From assembly GCA_000733355.1 (NCBI GenBank), contig JNVV01000008.1, forward strand, positions 709,135 to 773,134: a stretch of DNA of 64,000 nucleotides, in the 5' to 3' direction. The position numbers and the translations under genes were made by a program. The stretch comes from Falciphora oryzae (Eukaryota > Ascomycota > Sordariomycetes > Magnaporthales > Magnaporthaceae). Below the pieces are notes generated by a model. It was not told the DNA's origin. It ran no database searches and saw only the letters and a list, made by a program, of their open reading frames with translations. This document shows positions 48,224 to 60,214 of the stretch, piece by piece; the stretch's first letter is position 1; every line of letters starts with the position of its first letter.

Positions 48224-49128
48224 GGGGTTTGTGTAGTGTGAAGGGCGGTGGACGACAAGGGCAAAGAGACGTGTTGATGAGGCTCAGAACTGGAACCAGC
48301 CGTCCATCCCCAAAGCGGGTAACATCTGCGTTCTCTGGAAAGGAGGAGGCTGTCGGCTGCATGGTATAATTCTTAATCCTTACTTATACTTCAAACGTTA
48401 CTTAATAAAGAGATCGCATTCGCCAGTCCCATCAGGATCGAGTGAACTTGCTATACTACGAAGAGCAAGAAGCCGAACCGTTGGGTGACGTCGGCGATCA
48501 GGTATCCTGGCCTGGTGAGCAATGGATCAGTTCGTCCAAGATAAATGCCATAGTTCATACATAAAAAAGTCATCTGCATTCTCGTTCTACCTAGACCATT
48601 TGCTAACAGAGGCATCCAACTCATTTTCATGCGTCCTTGACCCCTTTTCCGCATTAAATGCCGCGAAGCGGGTATTTGCTCTAGCACGTGCACCGAACAA
48701 AAAACAAGGGAGGAAAAGAGACATCAACAGAAGAGAGGACGACACAGATCAGATAATGATGCAAAAACTTGGGAAAGAATCAAGAACCCGTACATGCCTA
48801 GCTTAGAGAGTCGTTGGCCGCAGCTGAAACACAAAATTCCCCCGCAGAAAGAAACCAAAGGGACATCAAGCCCCTGGAACTAAAAGCTAGACCAATTAAC
48901 CGGCTGGCCGTCCAATGGAAACAAGACAAAAACCCAAGACGGAAAGTAACACCAAGAGAAGAAGCAAAAAGTAGGAAAAAGGTATAAGAACAAATACAGG
49001 TCATCTCATGTCATGGATCTCTCGATCGGATAGGCGCAATAGGCAGGCCTCTATACCTAACAAGAAAAAAGCAAAAGCCTAGCTTTGCAGCCGCAGGCGC
49101 AATGCGAATGGTGAAAGAGAAGAAATGA
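48224..49128. other. Convergent spacer between the SnoaL-like gene and chitin synthase
   Basis: No gene is supported; AT-leaning, probably both 3' untranslated regions. Confidence 0.4.
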
Positions 49129-52100
49129 TCAGACACCCCTGAACATGCGCACAACCAGGAACCAACACGCCCCAATGAACTTGAAACCCGAAAGAGCCGC
49201 GACGCTGTAGAGCACGATACCCATGTAGAGGGTCGCACGTTTTCCCTTTTCGGCCTTGGCCTCTTCCGGGTTCGCTGCCGGCGCGATGCGGTCGACACCG
49301 GCCGTGGAGAGCACCACCGCGGCCAGGGCAAAGTTCATGACCATCCATAGCAGCACGACGACCGTGCGCACACCTCGGTAGTAGTCCAGCTGCTTCTCCT
49401 CGAGCTGCGACGGAGTCGGATCCTTCTTGGCCTCGACGAACTTGGTCGAAAAGGCTTGGAGCTCACGCTCGTACATGGCGTTCAGGTCACCCTCATCTGG
49501 CAGATCCGCCTTTCCTTCTCCGTCCTTGGTGCTGACCGAGGGCAGCTTGTCAGGCTTGTCGTCACCCTTGGTACCCCACGAGATATCGTGGGTGTTGCAG
49601 AAGGCATAGACGTTGAGAACGTTGGTGAAGGTCGGCGACAGGAGAAGGTACTGGATCATGGACGTGACCATGTGCCAGGGGTCGAACATGAGAACCGAGG
49701 CGATAAGCCAGATGCCGTAAGTCGAGAGCACCGACAAGATGAGCGTCACGACGACAGGGTCCTTAAGAAGCGCCGAGGCCGTCGTCTGGCCAGCGTTGAT
49801 ATTGTTCCGGATCGTGATGTAGGCAATGAAGATGGCGGCAAACAGGAGGTAGCTGCAAAAAATGGTTAGCACAAGGTCTCGAGGATGAGGCGAACAGGCT
49901 GACCAGTGACTTACACATAGATGATGGCCCAGAACCACACCATAGCCATATAGTACGGACCGGAGCCGGCGGGTCGATTGCCCATGGCCAAGACGAAGCA
50001 AGTGATCAGAGATATGCCGTAGAGCCACTCGAAAACGATACCGAGATAAACGCCAGCCTGCCCGAGCATCAAGGGATCGCCCAAACTAGTGACGAGAATC
50101 TTGAAGACCAGGAAGAAGTTGCCGATAGCGAACCACGCGAAGATCATGTTGACGGTGTTGAAGGTGAACTCGATGAAGAAGGCAATCTTGCGGAAGAAGG
50201 AGTGGTCGGAGCGGAAGAACTGGTAGAAGTGAGCGATGGCATAGATGGCCGCGAAGAAGGAGCCGTTGAGCCAGCGGCGCCGCTGCAGAATAAGCTCCGT
50301 CGCCGTATCTGGCACGTCCGTCTCGCCCGTGGCCGACTTGACGTACTGCAGGATCCAAGAGCAGTTCCGCTTCGTCACCAGCTCAAAGCACAGGATACGA
50401 TCTTCGGCGAGGTACATGTTTGCGGTGAAAATGCCAGCACCAGCGCCGTGGAGCTTCTCGCCGGCGAAGTACTTCTCCAGAGGACCCTGGCCGTTCTTGT
50501 CGTTCTGCAGGGCGATGTAGCGATAAGCCGAGAAGGCACCGGGCAAGACAGAAATAAAGCCGAAGGCCGATTCCAGTGGCTTGTCGAGAATGTTGCTCAT
50601 CTTGTACTCGAAGTTCTGAGCCGCGACGAGGGGGTTGAGCAGGTTTTTGCCGCCGGTACCCAACATGGCCTTGATTTCACCGCATGCACCGGCGCACATA
50701 GGCTCGAGGTCGAAGGCCTTCCAGAGATGGTAGATGGAGTTTCCACCAGGCTTCGTACCAGCGTCGAGAAGCACGCAAATATTGGGGTTCAGGACACGGC
50801 CAAAAGCGGAGAAGAACCAACGGTGCGAGTTGATCTTCTTCTGGTTCTTCTCCTTTAGGCAGAACAGGATCTGGACAGGTTGCTGCTTGGGGATCAGGGT
50901 GACGACGTCGTTCTTGATGGCCATGCCCACCTGAGTGGTGTACTCGTAAATATGCGCCGTAGTCTCCTTGTCGTCGACCTTTTGCCTGGCAATGCCCTCT
51001 TGGTAGACACCCATACCGGCCAGGAGAGCCCTGGTGCGTGGGTTGATCTTGCCACGACCATCGCTGACAACGCAGACGACAATCTTCTTCCAGGCCTCTT
51101 TGCCCCAAGTCTTGCTCTCTGGCCGCCGGCACATGTACTCGACATTTTTGAAGACGCCGATCATTGTTCTGGCGAACAGGACCTCGTCCTCGTTGTACAT
51201 AGTGACCACGATGAAAAGTTCTGTTTGACGGGGCTTGCTGAAGAGCTGCTGTCGGAGGGTGAAGTTGCTCTCATAGAAGTCGTTGGGATCGCACGTAGCC
51301 GCAGTGTACCGCATGTGCGTAAACTCGTCGCGCTCGGTGTGAGGCAGCTGGTTCAAGAGCTTTGGCGGAACTGGACAGTCAAGCACCAGGTTACCACGGT
51401 AAAGCGGGACCTTCTTGACCGTCTTCCACCGCTTAAGGCCACCCTGCTGTTGCCTCGGCGCATTCGGGTCGTCTGTGTACGGCTGGTCCATCCCATACGA
51501 GTCCTGCTGGTTCAGGAGGGGGCGCCCATCATGGTCGTAGCCACCCTCCATCGGGGTGGGCTGGTAAGGTTGGTTGTAGTAGGCATCGTGGTGCTGCTCG
51601 GGGTTGACCGAATAGCCATCACGGTACTCGCCCGGCTGCCCGTGGTAGCCCGATGGCTCGCTCAGGTTGGCAACGGAGTTCTGGGTTCACGTCAGTACTA
51701 GCCCAGAGAGTGTACTTCTCTCACGGAGAAGCTCTTGGTGTCGCGATACTTACTGCCGTGTGAAGCTGTAGCTGGTCGCTTGGGGTGTATCTTCCCGGTC
51801 CCATAGGGACGTCCAGGTTGCTGGCGTTGCCCTGCCTGCCATATGGGTTGTCGTCCAGCTGGTAGCCATGCTGCATCGGGTTACCCGGCGATGGCGTCCG
51901 GTGCGGAGGAGGCCGGTTATTCATTGGGCGAGGGTGGTCGTAGTAGTCGTCGTCTGCGTGTTGAGGGTATAGAGAGAGTGTTAGAAAGGAAGGGTCGCGT
52001 TGTTTCCAGCAGAGAAAATACTCCGAACGGCGACAGTGATGGCGTAGGGCACGAGGTTTGAAAAGTATTTTCGGGTTTCCCCAGGAAACAAAAGTGAAGG

Positions 52101-52416
52101 CTCCCAAGCCACAGTGGTGGCGGAAAGTGTGCCGATATCAGTTTCTTGCGCCGGGCAGGAACCCGCTCTCAACTATGCGCAGGACAAAAAAAGACCACGG
52201 TGAATGCGGCGCGGGGAAAAGCTGCCGGGAGACCCTGACAAGCCGAAGTGGGGAGAGCGTGTCGCGAGTTGAAAGGGGTATTGCCAGCAGCGCATGGGGG
52301 AGGAGAGCGTCACAGACTGGGTGAGAGTGAATGCGCGCGACATGGGGCATGCCGTGACATCGGAGGGAAAATAAGGGGTCTCTTCCAGTCAACTTGCCTA
52401 AGCGGTTATACGACAT
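49129..52416 (-). CDS. Chitin synthase, probably class III
   Basis: Integral plasma-membrane processive glycosyltransferase making chitin from UDP-GlcNAc. Four exons on the minus strand: 52416-52398, 51953-51754, 51680-49915, 49852-49129; 902 aa. The N terminus MSYNRL joins DDYYDHPRP, followed by a Pro/Gln-rich cytosolic region. Catalytic features: '[15 protein letters not shown]', 'LDAGTKPGG', EDR at 499-501 and the product-binding QRRRW at 539-543. About seven hydrophobic spans follow. The segment [17 protein letters not shown] recalls class III enzymes (ChsB, Neurospora chs-1); class assignment is from memory. Intron 1 (444 nt) uses GC rather than GT (AG|GCAAGT) and an acceptor with a CTAACAC branch site; phase fits exactly. 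The other introns are GT-AG. Confidence 0.92.
51954..52397 (-). other. Candidate GC-AG intron in chitin synthase
   Basis: The donor reads CTTAG|GCAAGTTG, the ideal context for a GC donor, and the acceptor is AACACGCAG with CTAACAC upstream. Exon 1 of 19 nt leaves phase 1, which exon 2 completes as an aspartate codon. Confidence 0.7.
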
Positions 52417-54694
52417 TGTGGGCGGCTGTTCTCGGGGAGACTCAGAGACAGTCTACGTGTGTTCCAGAGAATGTGGAAAGGCAAAAGAAATGGACGGCCG
52501 GCGATGCAACTCAATGCGCTCGAACCAAGCACGTCCACGTCGGTCCTGGTCACTGCCTGTGGTTGGCTGGCACGGCGCCGAGGGTGTGTTCACTCGCAAA
52601 GCTCGTGACCACACACTGGAATGCCGTCGCGCGCTGGCCCTGCGTCCTCGCCACAGCCCGAGAATTCTGGGTGATCTGTATTCGGGACGTGCTTGGTATG
52701 CTCGAGGCAGTGAGACGGCCGGATTGGACGGTCGATCCGAGGGCGGGGGGCGAGGCGGAGGTTTGAGCCCCTATTCTCGTTCCTGGGCGCCGGGTGGGTT
52801 CGCCGACTGAGGGTCAGACGAAGAGGCGAAAAAGACGAGCAGAGAAGAAAATGTACCAGACAACGCTCGCAGCGGCAGTGGGAGCGCGGGTGCGGCACAG
52901 GAGGGAAAGGATGGATGGAGGGACGGGAGTTTCAAAACTCTGGATTTCGAGGCAGGCGACGACAGCATCAATGGGCCGCCGACAAGGATCATGGAAGCAT
53001 GGGAAGCGGGTCTTTTTCGCGCGGGCGTTCATTCAAGGGAGAGGCTGGCGTTTCAAGTCCGGGGGGAAGGCGCAGTCGCTGCAGCAGCCAAGCGCGACCA
53101 AAACGTGACGTCTCCCGGCGCCGTTTCTTGTGCGCTCCGCCCGCCTGATTGGCTGCGTGCGCCTGAACCTGGCCTGGGCGACGGCTGAAAAGTGGGCTGG
53201 CCGATGGAGTCGAGGGTCCCTCAACCCCACAGGCCCCAGCGCCCCCTGCAATCGACTGGCCACAAGCGACGCGACAGGCAGAATCCGCAATGCTGCGAGA
53301 ACCCGTCTCTGTGCAACGTCCTTTTGGTACACAAGCACGCTGGATGCGACCCCAGCCATCGATCGGCATTCCCAGTGCCGCCCGGCGTGCTTTGGATCGA
53401 TCCTGTGAGAAGCTTCATCTCCACGAGGAAATTTGAGCCGCTTTTTCCATCTATTTGTCTTTTTCGTGGGTGGGGTGCTTTTATTACAAAGAAAGGGTGT
53501 TTGTATTTCGCGCCTGGGAATGGCTTTCCTGAATGACACTGGCAAGAGAAGCAGCCGGCTCAGAGGCTAGCTCAGCCGCCAGCTCAGCCAGGCGTCCACT
53601 AGTCCGAAGCTGAGAAGCTGAAGCTGACCAGCCTTTGGCGCTTGACGCCGCGCAAACGGTTCGCTGCAGCCACACTAACGGGCCAACGATCCCTCGCTCG
53701 GGTCAAAAGAGGGTCCGACCACAGCCAGGCTGACGGGGAGGCCTTGTGGCGCGCACGGGTCATGTCGGCGGGAGGTGCCTCCGCAGATTGATTGCGCCGG
53801 CTGTCTGCACCAGCCCCGCACCTGGTGTGCTGGTTCAGTCTGGTGGTTGCATGTTTCTTTCCAGCGAGGCACTCCAGTCCTGCCGATCATCCCTCAGGAC
53901 GCGCAAGCGCCTCGTCGACAGATGAGGAGAAGGAAGAATGAAGGGATGGAGCAAAGTTTGCTTATTCGTCAACATGCCCTCCATCATCACATCATCACGG
54001 GGACAAAACCGAAGTTCGGATTGCCCTTGGAGGCTGGAGAAGCATGCCTCATCACTGGCCGGCAAAAAATACAACTTGGAAATGCCCAGCCACACATCTT
54101 GCAGGCCTCCCGTGTTCTTTTGAGATCTCCACCTGAACGAGCTTGGCTGATTGGATTCCTGATCTGGGATTGCCTCTGCTAGCACACTCACTCGCCACAG
54201 TTGATGTTCCTGCCGCCACGGCCCCTTGAACGGCAAAAGCATCCGAGGGACTGATCCACCCTCGGCGACGCAGACCGACAACCCTCTTTCAAGACGGGTC
54301 CCAGCGCCTTGGTTTATTGATGGCCAAGACTGTCGGTGAAAACGGTGTTGCCATCGCTGACGTTGCCGGCCAACTGCCAGTTCCAGTTTCTGTGTTGTTG
54401 CCTGTGGGCCAGCGCAGAGCGTCATGGCGTCTTCGCTTGAGCGTCTCCCGGCCCGGTTCCCACGGCAAAGTGCAAATTTCTATCACCAAGCTCTGTTGGA
54501 TCCATTTCCTCGCGTCTACTCCTGCTGGACCCTCACTATTATTCCTTGCTACGTTATGGTGAATTCACCGCCAACATGTGTGCTCGCTGCATACAATCTC
54601 CTGGACCTCTCCTCGCCCCGAGCCCAGGATGGACACTCAGCTCGAGCGGTTCTCGGACGACAGATGACGCTCGCTCCCGACGCCGACTGATCTG
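52417..54694. promoter_or_regulatory. Long upstream region of the chitin synthase gene
   Basis: 2.3 kb without a supported gene. It holds the chitin synthase promoter and, at the far end, the 3' region of the minus-strand membrane-protein gene. A CCAAT-type element (CTGATTGGCTG) lies near 53146. Frames here are short and unconvincing. Confidence 0.45.
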
Positions 54695-55335
54695 TCATCT
54701 CTCCTCAAGGTTTACGTCCGGTGCCGGCTGCCGTCTCTCCCTGGCGGTCTGTGTTGCGAGCCTGATAGCCGTCAAGCAGAAGAGCACCGACACGAGGAAA
54801 ATGCAGGTCCGGCCGAGGAACTCCCCCCAATATGCGCTAATGCCTAGGTACACGGGCAGGGTGAGGACGGCGCACACGAAAGTGAAGGCCATCATTAGGG
54901 ACGTCCCGCACCAATCCCGGCCCCGCGACTTGCCGGGGTACTCGACCATGGCGGCCGCCGCGACGCTGGCCAGCGTCGTGGTGAAGATCTGGCATAGGAT
55001 CCAGAGCGCCGAGCCGCCGCCGCTATCGTCCGTGCTCACCGCGGGCGTGTCGACCCTGTTGCGGGCGCCGCCGTCGGTGGATGTCTTGATGTTCAGCATG
55101 CTCACTATTGTCATGATGCAGCTGGCCAATAGCAGGGTCGTCAGGACGGTGAACCAGGCGAAGCGAGTCTACGTTGCGATGCACGAGATAGTCAGCTCGC
55201 GTTTGCCCAATGTCGGGGTCTTCGAGACGATGCCCATCCAGGACGTACAAATGCTTTCTTGAGGAGCGCCCCGCGGTTGTGCCATCGGACGACGGCGGGT
55301 TCCCTCCCCCGGCTGAAGGTAGGAAGATCGGCCAT
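54695..55335 (-). CDS. Unrecognised four-span membrane protein
   Basis: Two exons on the minus strand (55335-55249, 55168-54695), 186 aa. The 80-nt intron has donor GTACGT, a GCTGAC branch site and acceptor GTAG, and joins in phase 0. A basic 29-residue N terminus (RGREPAVVRWHNRGALLKK) precedes four hydrophobic spans: FAWFTVLTTLLLASCIM, ALWILCQIFTTTLASVAA, LMMAFTFVCAVLTLPVYLGI and TCIFLVSVLFCLTAIRLA. The loop between spans 1 and 2 is polar and Thr/Asp/Gly-rich. Topology resembles fungal tetraspan or MARVEL-like proteins, but I recognise no family signature. Nothing in the neighbourhood points to a role. Confidence 0.7.
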
Positions 55336-56201
55336 GTTGTAGTGGTCTTGCCGATTTGGATGCGTGAGGTGTGAGGCTTTTCGTGTGGTATTATCAAACG
55401 GCTACAGCCCTCGTCGATGGGAAATATCGTCCACTGTCAAAAAGACTTGGTTCGAGATCAGATTCGGAATTTCCGCCATTTATATGCTCGCTGCCTGGTC
55501 GAGAGGGAATCAGCGAGATACTGTGAGCTTGCTTGAGTCTACAGAAAGCTCACTGCCCTCGGCGACGGAATCACAATGTGCTGCTTCTCGGGCACAGCGA
55601 GGCAAACATTGCCGTCGCACAAGAACATGGCAAAGCACCAACCGCAGCAGCAGCCTAACGAGCAAGCAACAAACGGGCAGTAAACCACATTTGTAATTCG
55701 GATGCACACAGTTATTGCAGCCTCGTTTGTCGCATCGAGCTCCCCACATCTAACCAATTTCCACAATCACCTTTTATTTTCGTTCGTCGACTTCCATCCC
55801 AGGCTCGCGATGGCAAAGTCAGCTCAGGGGTAAGACAGCCAAACTGCGTCACCAACTCAACGGACCCCACCCCCGCCCTCCGCGATCGGTGGCCTCCAGC
55901 GCCTGAATAAATTTTTAGGGCCAGAAACCTTCATGGGCGAACAGCGGATATGCACTCACACCCAATGCAGGTCCGGTAGTGGATAACTGTGTTGCGTGAA
56001 CGTCCTGCTGCTTCCAATCGTAGCTGGGGGACATAAAATACGATCGCCGAGTCACCAAAGGTCACCTTGAGGTCGTGTTCGTATCCAACTCGCTTCCCGG
56101 AGAAGCCAAGTACAACGTCCATTGTGGCTCGGGGCTTGGCTGTTTCTTCCATGACCAGCTGGAATCAGCGATAAAAAAAAATCCAGAAGGTGCAAGACAA
56201 A
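55336..56201. promoter_or_regulatory. Divergent spacer upstream of homoserine kinase
   Basis: No gene is supported. It separates the membrane-protein gene (minus) from homoserine kinase (plus) and must contain both promoters. The kinase leader includes an A8 run shortly before the start codon. Confidence 0.4.
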
Positions 56202-57437
56202 ATGGCTTCCGAGTCCTTCGTCATCAAGACGCCCAGCTCGTCGGCCAACATCGGCCCCGGGTTCGACGTGATCGGGCTGGCGCTGTCGCTGTACCTGGAG
56301 CTGCACGTCACCATCGACCGGCCCGGGTCCGGCGGGAGCGGCGCGGCCCACCCGCTCAACTGCCGGGTGACGTACGAGGGCGAGGGGGCCGAGTCGGGCG
56401 ACATCCCGCTGGACCCGGACGCCAACCTCATCACCCGCGTCGCCCTGTACGTGCTCCGGTGCCACGGCCAGCGCGCCTTCCCCGCCCAGACCCACGTGCA
56501 CATCAAGAACCCCATCCCGCTCGGCCGCGGCCTCGGCTCGTCCGGCGCCGCCGTGGTCGCCGGCGTCATGCTGGGCAAGGAGGTCGGCAAGCTGGACCAC
56601 CTGGACGACAACAGGTTATTCGACTTTTGCTTGATGATAGGTAGGTCTTGTTTCCTACTTCTTGGTGTCCCCCTAGCTACTCTATTGGCACTGGTGCTGC
56701 ACACGCGCTCATCACGGGGAATGTAGAGAGGCACCCGGATAACGTGGGCGCCGCCCTATTTGGCGGCTTCGTGGGGACCTACCTGAACCCGCTGAAGCCC
56801 GAGGATGTGGCGCGGACAGAGATCCCGCTCAGCGAGGTGCTTCCTGCTCCGGCCGGCGGCGTCGACACGGGTGACACGCCCCCGGAGCCGCCGCACGGCA
56901 TCGGTCACCATATCAAGTTCCCCTGGGCCAAAGAGATCAAGGCCGTGGCTATAATCCCCAACTTTGAGGTCCCAACGGCCAAGGCGCGCGAGGTGCTGCC
57001 GGCCCAGTACCCTCGATCGGACGTGGTACGTTTTTCTGTTCCGGCGACCAACCATTCTTCAAGTGAGAAAAAAAAAGCTAACATAGAAAAAAAAGACCTT
57101 CAACCTCCAGAGGATAGCGCTCCTGCCGGTGGCGCTGGGCCAGTCGCCGCCGGACCCGGACCTGATCTACCTGGCGATGCAGGACAAGCTGCACCAGCCG
57201 TACCGGCAGACGTTGATCCCGGGCCTGACCGACATCGTCGAGTCCATGACTCCTGGGACCCAGCCGGGCCTGTTGGGCGTGTGCCTCTCGGGCGCGGGCC
57301 CCACCATCCTCGCGCTCGCGACGGCCAACCACGCCGAGATCGCGGAGCGCATCATTGCAAAGTTCACGGCCCAGGGCATCTCGTGCACCTGGCGGCTGCT
57401 GGAGCCCGCCGAGGGCACCACGGTCATCAGGTCGTGA
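56202..57437 (+). CDS. Homoserine kinase
   Basis: Phosphorylates L-homoserine with ATP in threonine (and methionine-branch) biosynthesis; cytosolic GHMP-family enzyme. Three exons (56202-56640, 56727-57025, 57096-57437), 359 aa, the usual length. Features: SSSANIGPGFDVIGLAL near the N terminus, the phosphate-binding loop PLGRGLGSSGAAVVAG at about 106-121, the ERHPDNVGAALFGGFVG segment restored by splicing intron 1, and the C-terminal GVCLSGAGPTILAL. Intron 2 carries a GCTAAC branch site and ends AAAAG|ACC, giving DVTFNLQRIALLP. Start chosen at MASES, just after an A-rich leader. An essential metabolic gene in fungi that make their own threonine. Confidence 0.95.
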
Positions 57438-57514
57438 GGGTTGAGGGAATAATGGGGGAAACGGAGTTAGGGGAAATGCAAGGGGGAGCGAGGCTGCTTT
57501 CAGGACCCGAGGTA

Positions 57515-57535
57515 CGTAGGTACGTAGGTACGTTA
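57515..57535 (+). repeat. GTACGTAG short tandem repeat
   Basis: Nearly three copies of an eight-base unit (GGTACGTA) in the 3' flank of homoserine kinase. Confidence 0.7.
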
Positions 57536-57968
57536 GGGCAGTACAGCATGAAAGGCTCTTGTGTGGTAAACCCGGTTTTTTGCTGCTTGAAGACCTATGC
57601 CCACCCCCTTGGGGGCCGATTTAGGATGAGGCGGCCCGGTCACGACCACCCCGTGGGGCAACGGCTGCCGTGGGTGGTCGCCCACGGCATGCGTGGCATG
57701 TGCACATGCCGCGCAGTGGCGACCAAATTCATCGGGCGAAATCCTGAACCTTTGCTTCTTCCGCCCGAGGCGACGATGGAAGGCTGACGGCAGCTGCCCG
57801 GCTCTTGGGGGCCATTGCCGCCTTGTCCCACCCAACCCAAACGCTTGGCCCGTAAGCCGGGCGTGGGGGGACGGGCCGGACGGGAAATGTGCACTGAACC
57901 CGGGCGAAAAGCTGCGGGCGGGAGAAGCCTCACTATACGCCTCGTTTTTTTGCTGTTGTTTGTAATTG

Positions 57969-57987
57969 TTTTTTTTTTTTTTTTTTT
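57969..57987 (+). repeat. Poly(T) run, 19 bases
   Basis: Uninterrupted T19 upstream of the small beta-barrel-like gene. Confidence 0.9.
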
Positions 57988-58254
57988 ACTATTCCTTGTT
58001 CGGCCAAATGACCTTTGGATCGGATTGAATCCAAAACACGTATGCACCACCGTGACGAGACTGCTACACTGAAGAAGGCGAACACGTATAAAGTGGCCGA
58101 CGGGTCCGTCGAGAAGCGAGCATCTTTTGTTCGTGTTGTTCAGCACCCAACAACTCCCATCCTCCCCGTCTCTCCACGGCACGACACCAGTCAAACTTGG
58201 ACTAGCCAGCGTCAACTCTCCCCCTTCCAAAAATCAAACCCAGTCGAAAATGGT

Positions 58255-58500
58255 ATGCAACGGTCTCGAAGAGTGCAAACCGCCAAGCCCGGGAAGCATG
58301 AACAACTGACAAGAGACCAACGAAACGCGGCGTGGCAGCCCTTCAAAGTCGGCGATCGCGTCAAGAACCCAACCGACGATAGCATAGCACCCTACATTTT
58401 CATCGTAAAGTCGGTCGACGGCAACACGTACACGGTCCAAAAGGAGAACACGAACAACGCCTGCATCACCTACCAAGAGCACGAGCTAGAGCTGGCCTAG
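58255..58500 (+). CDS. Small protein with an SH3/KOW-like segment, function unknown
   Basis: 81 aa from the nearest in-frame ATG. The conserved-looking core is 'WQPFKVGDRVKNPTDDS' followed by 'APYIFIVKSVDGNTYTVQKE' and an end in HELELA; the 'VGDRV..YTV' pattern resembles small beta-barrel (SH3/KOW/Tudor-like) domains. The frame is open upstream to an ATG at 58042, but that part translates C/A-rich leader DNA. A second possibility is a start at 58250 with a short intron ending at about 58313. No family name can be given. Confidence 0.55.
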   Translation: MQRSRRVQTAKPGKHEQLTRDQRNAAWQPFKVGDRVKNPTDDSIAPYIFIVKSVDGNTYTVQKENTNNACITYQEHELELA

Positions 58501-59874
58501 CGACGGGGCATGGTGGGCGAATGGAAGGGAGGGAATAGTGATTCACCGAGAGCCCAGTCCGGGCCTTGGGAGAGTTTTGTTTCGGCCGGTCGCCGGGGAC
58601 TCGGAGGGGGTCTCGGTTGGCGCCGTGTTGCCGTGCTGTCATGGATGCTAGCCCCCAGCCCGGGTCGGCGGTGGGGCCGGCTCGCCGGAGGAGGATGACG
58701 AACCGTTGATTGCTCGTCGAAGAGTCCAGTGCTGGTTTTGTCATGCATAAATCCCGTTTTAATTTTTGATTTCTTTTTCAATCGACTCATCCGAACCTAC
58801 CACGCATATTGACGTTTCTTTTTTTTTTTTGCGGGGAAGCCCGAGATTTGTGCGGTTGCGGTTCGCGGCGCGTGGCCGAAAAGGATCGGTTTTTTCCTCG
58901 CCTGGCCAGCCTCAATGGGCTGATGGACCACGGTCCACAACCTTGGCCCCGAAGGCTTGGTCAGGGTGGTTCGACTTCGGGAAATCGAGGAGGACCTGGA
59001 AAAGCCAACAGCGTGCGGTTCAATCATGGTTGGCTAGAAATTCAATGTCTTGGCCCGTCGTGATTGGCTGGAAAGGGCTGCGCCAGCCAGAAAAGACCGA
59101 GCAGCGCAAAAACCGATAAAAAAAACAGCACTGCGTCCCACTCATTCCTTTTTGCTCCGCAGAACCAACGGCGGCGGGGCCCGATCAGCCCATCTGACAG
59201 CGCAAGCTCGGCGGCATGGGGCGACCGTGACGGTCAAAGGCCGCCGAATCATCCCACCCACGCGCTCAGCCTTCTCCGGGGCGAGGCGTTAGCTGCCGCT
59301 TTTGGACGACCAACAGTTCGCCCATTGGCAGGCAGCTGGTCCTCGGATGGCACGATGTCTGATGGAAAATCTTGATGCCCATTCCCTTGCGCGATCTACC
59401 TTTTCGCCTAACCGGGCTTTGTTGTTCGTCCCATGCCTTCTCCACAGCTGTCATCTGCACACGTTTTTTTCTAGCCTGCCAAAACCCCCGTCATGGGCGT
59501 AGCAGTCGGCGATCTCCAGCAATCGGGCCATGAGGGCGTGCCATGCTCTCGGGAGCCCGCCGCTTATAGGAAGGTAGGGTCTTCCCGGAATAGCCCAGAT
59601 GGAGCCCCCTGATTTCCTGGTTTGAGGTTGTAGATATAAGAGTGTTGCACTGCACGCTTCCGTAGTCACCGGTCCTCTCCTGCATCACCATCCAGCATTA
59701 CACAACATCTCCCATCAGCCCCCTTTAGGCAACATCACCACTCAGCCTCTTATACGATCAACACTTGTATACCTGCTACCTTCCACTCCGTTACACGACA
59801 ACGAGCACACCACTCTCCAACCAACAAATACACACACCGCTCTACCTCTTCCTTCGGAACAAAAAATAAACATC
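58501..59874. promoter_or_regulatory. 1.4-kb region upstream of a small mitochondrial protein gene
   Basis: No gene is supported. CCAAT-type motifs occur (GTGATTGGCTG near 59058, CCCATTGGCAGG near 59321). The last 200 bases are a C/A-rich leader (CACACACCGCTCTACC...), typical of strongly expressed fungal genes. Confidence 0.45.
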
Positions 59875-60214
59875 ATGTCTCCCGTCGTCGCCCGTGTCGC
59901 CCTCCGCAACGCCGCCCAGCGCCGCCAGTTCTCCCTGATGACGGCCATGCGCACTACCATGCGCTCCTTCGAGCCGCACCCCTTCCAGAGGCTGCCCATC
60001 GCCGAGAAGGCGCAGCCGGCTGACTGGGCCAAGATTGTTGCCCGCAGTGGAAAGTCCTTGGGAATGTATGTTTAACCCAACCCAGCCCAGCCCCTTTCTC
60101 TGTTGACTTCACGTACTAACATCAAATTCTCCTCGACACAGCTACTTCCCCGGCATGGCTCTGATCCTCGGCTGGCCCTTCATGGTCCAGAAGGCCCTTG
60201 ACGGCCACATGTGA
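59875..60214 (+). CDS. Small, probably mitochondrial inner-membrane protein, unrecognised
   Basis: Two exons (59875-60065, 60142-60214), 87 aa; the intron has donor GTATGT and a perfect TACTAAC branch site. The first 30 residues are rich in Arg, Ser and Ala without acids (VARVALRNAAQRRQF, MRTTMRS), a good mitochondrial presequence. The mature part is soluble and basic ('AEKAQPADWAKIVARSGKSLG'), then one hydrophobic span, YFPGMALILGWPFMVQKAL, ending DGHM. Size and layout match accessory subunits of respiratory complexes or ATP synthase, but I cannot assign one. The leader suggests high expression. Confidence 0.8.

Larger units (their letters stand above)
57438..58254. promoter_or_regulatory. 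Spacer with short tandem repeat and poly(T) run
   Basis: No gene is supported in the first part. GTACGTAG tandem units lie near 57515-57535, and a T19 run at 57969-57987. From about 58140 the DNA is C/A-rich, like a 5' leader of the next small gene. Confidence 0.45.
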
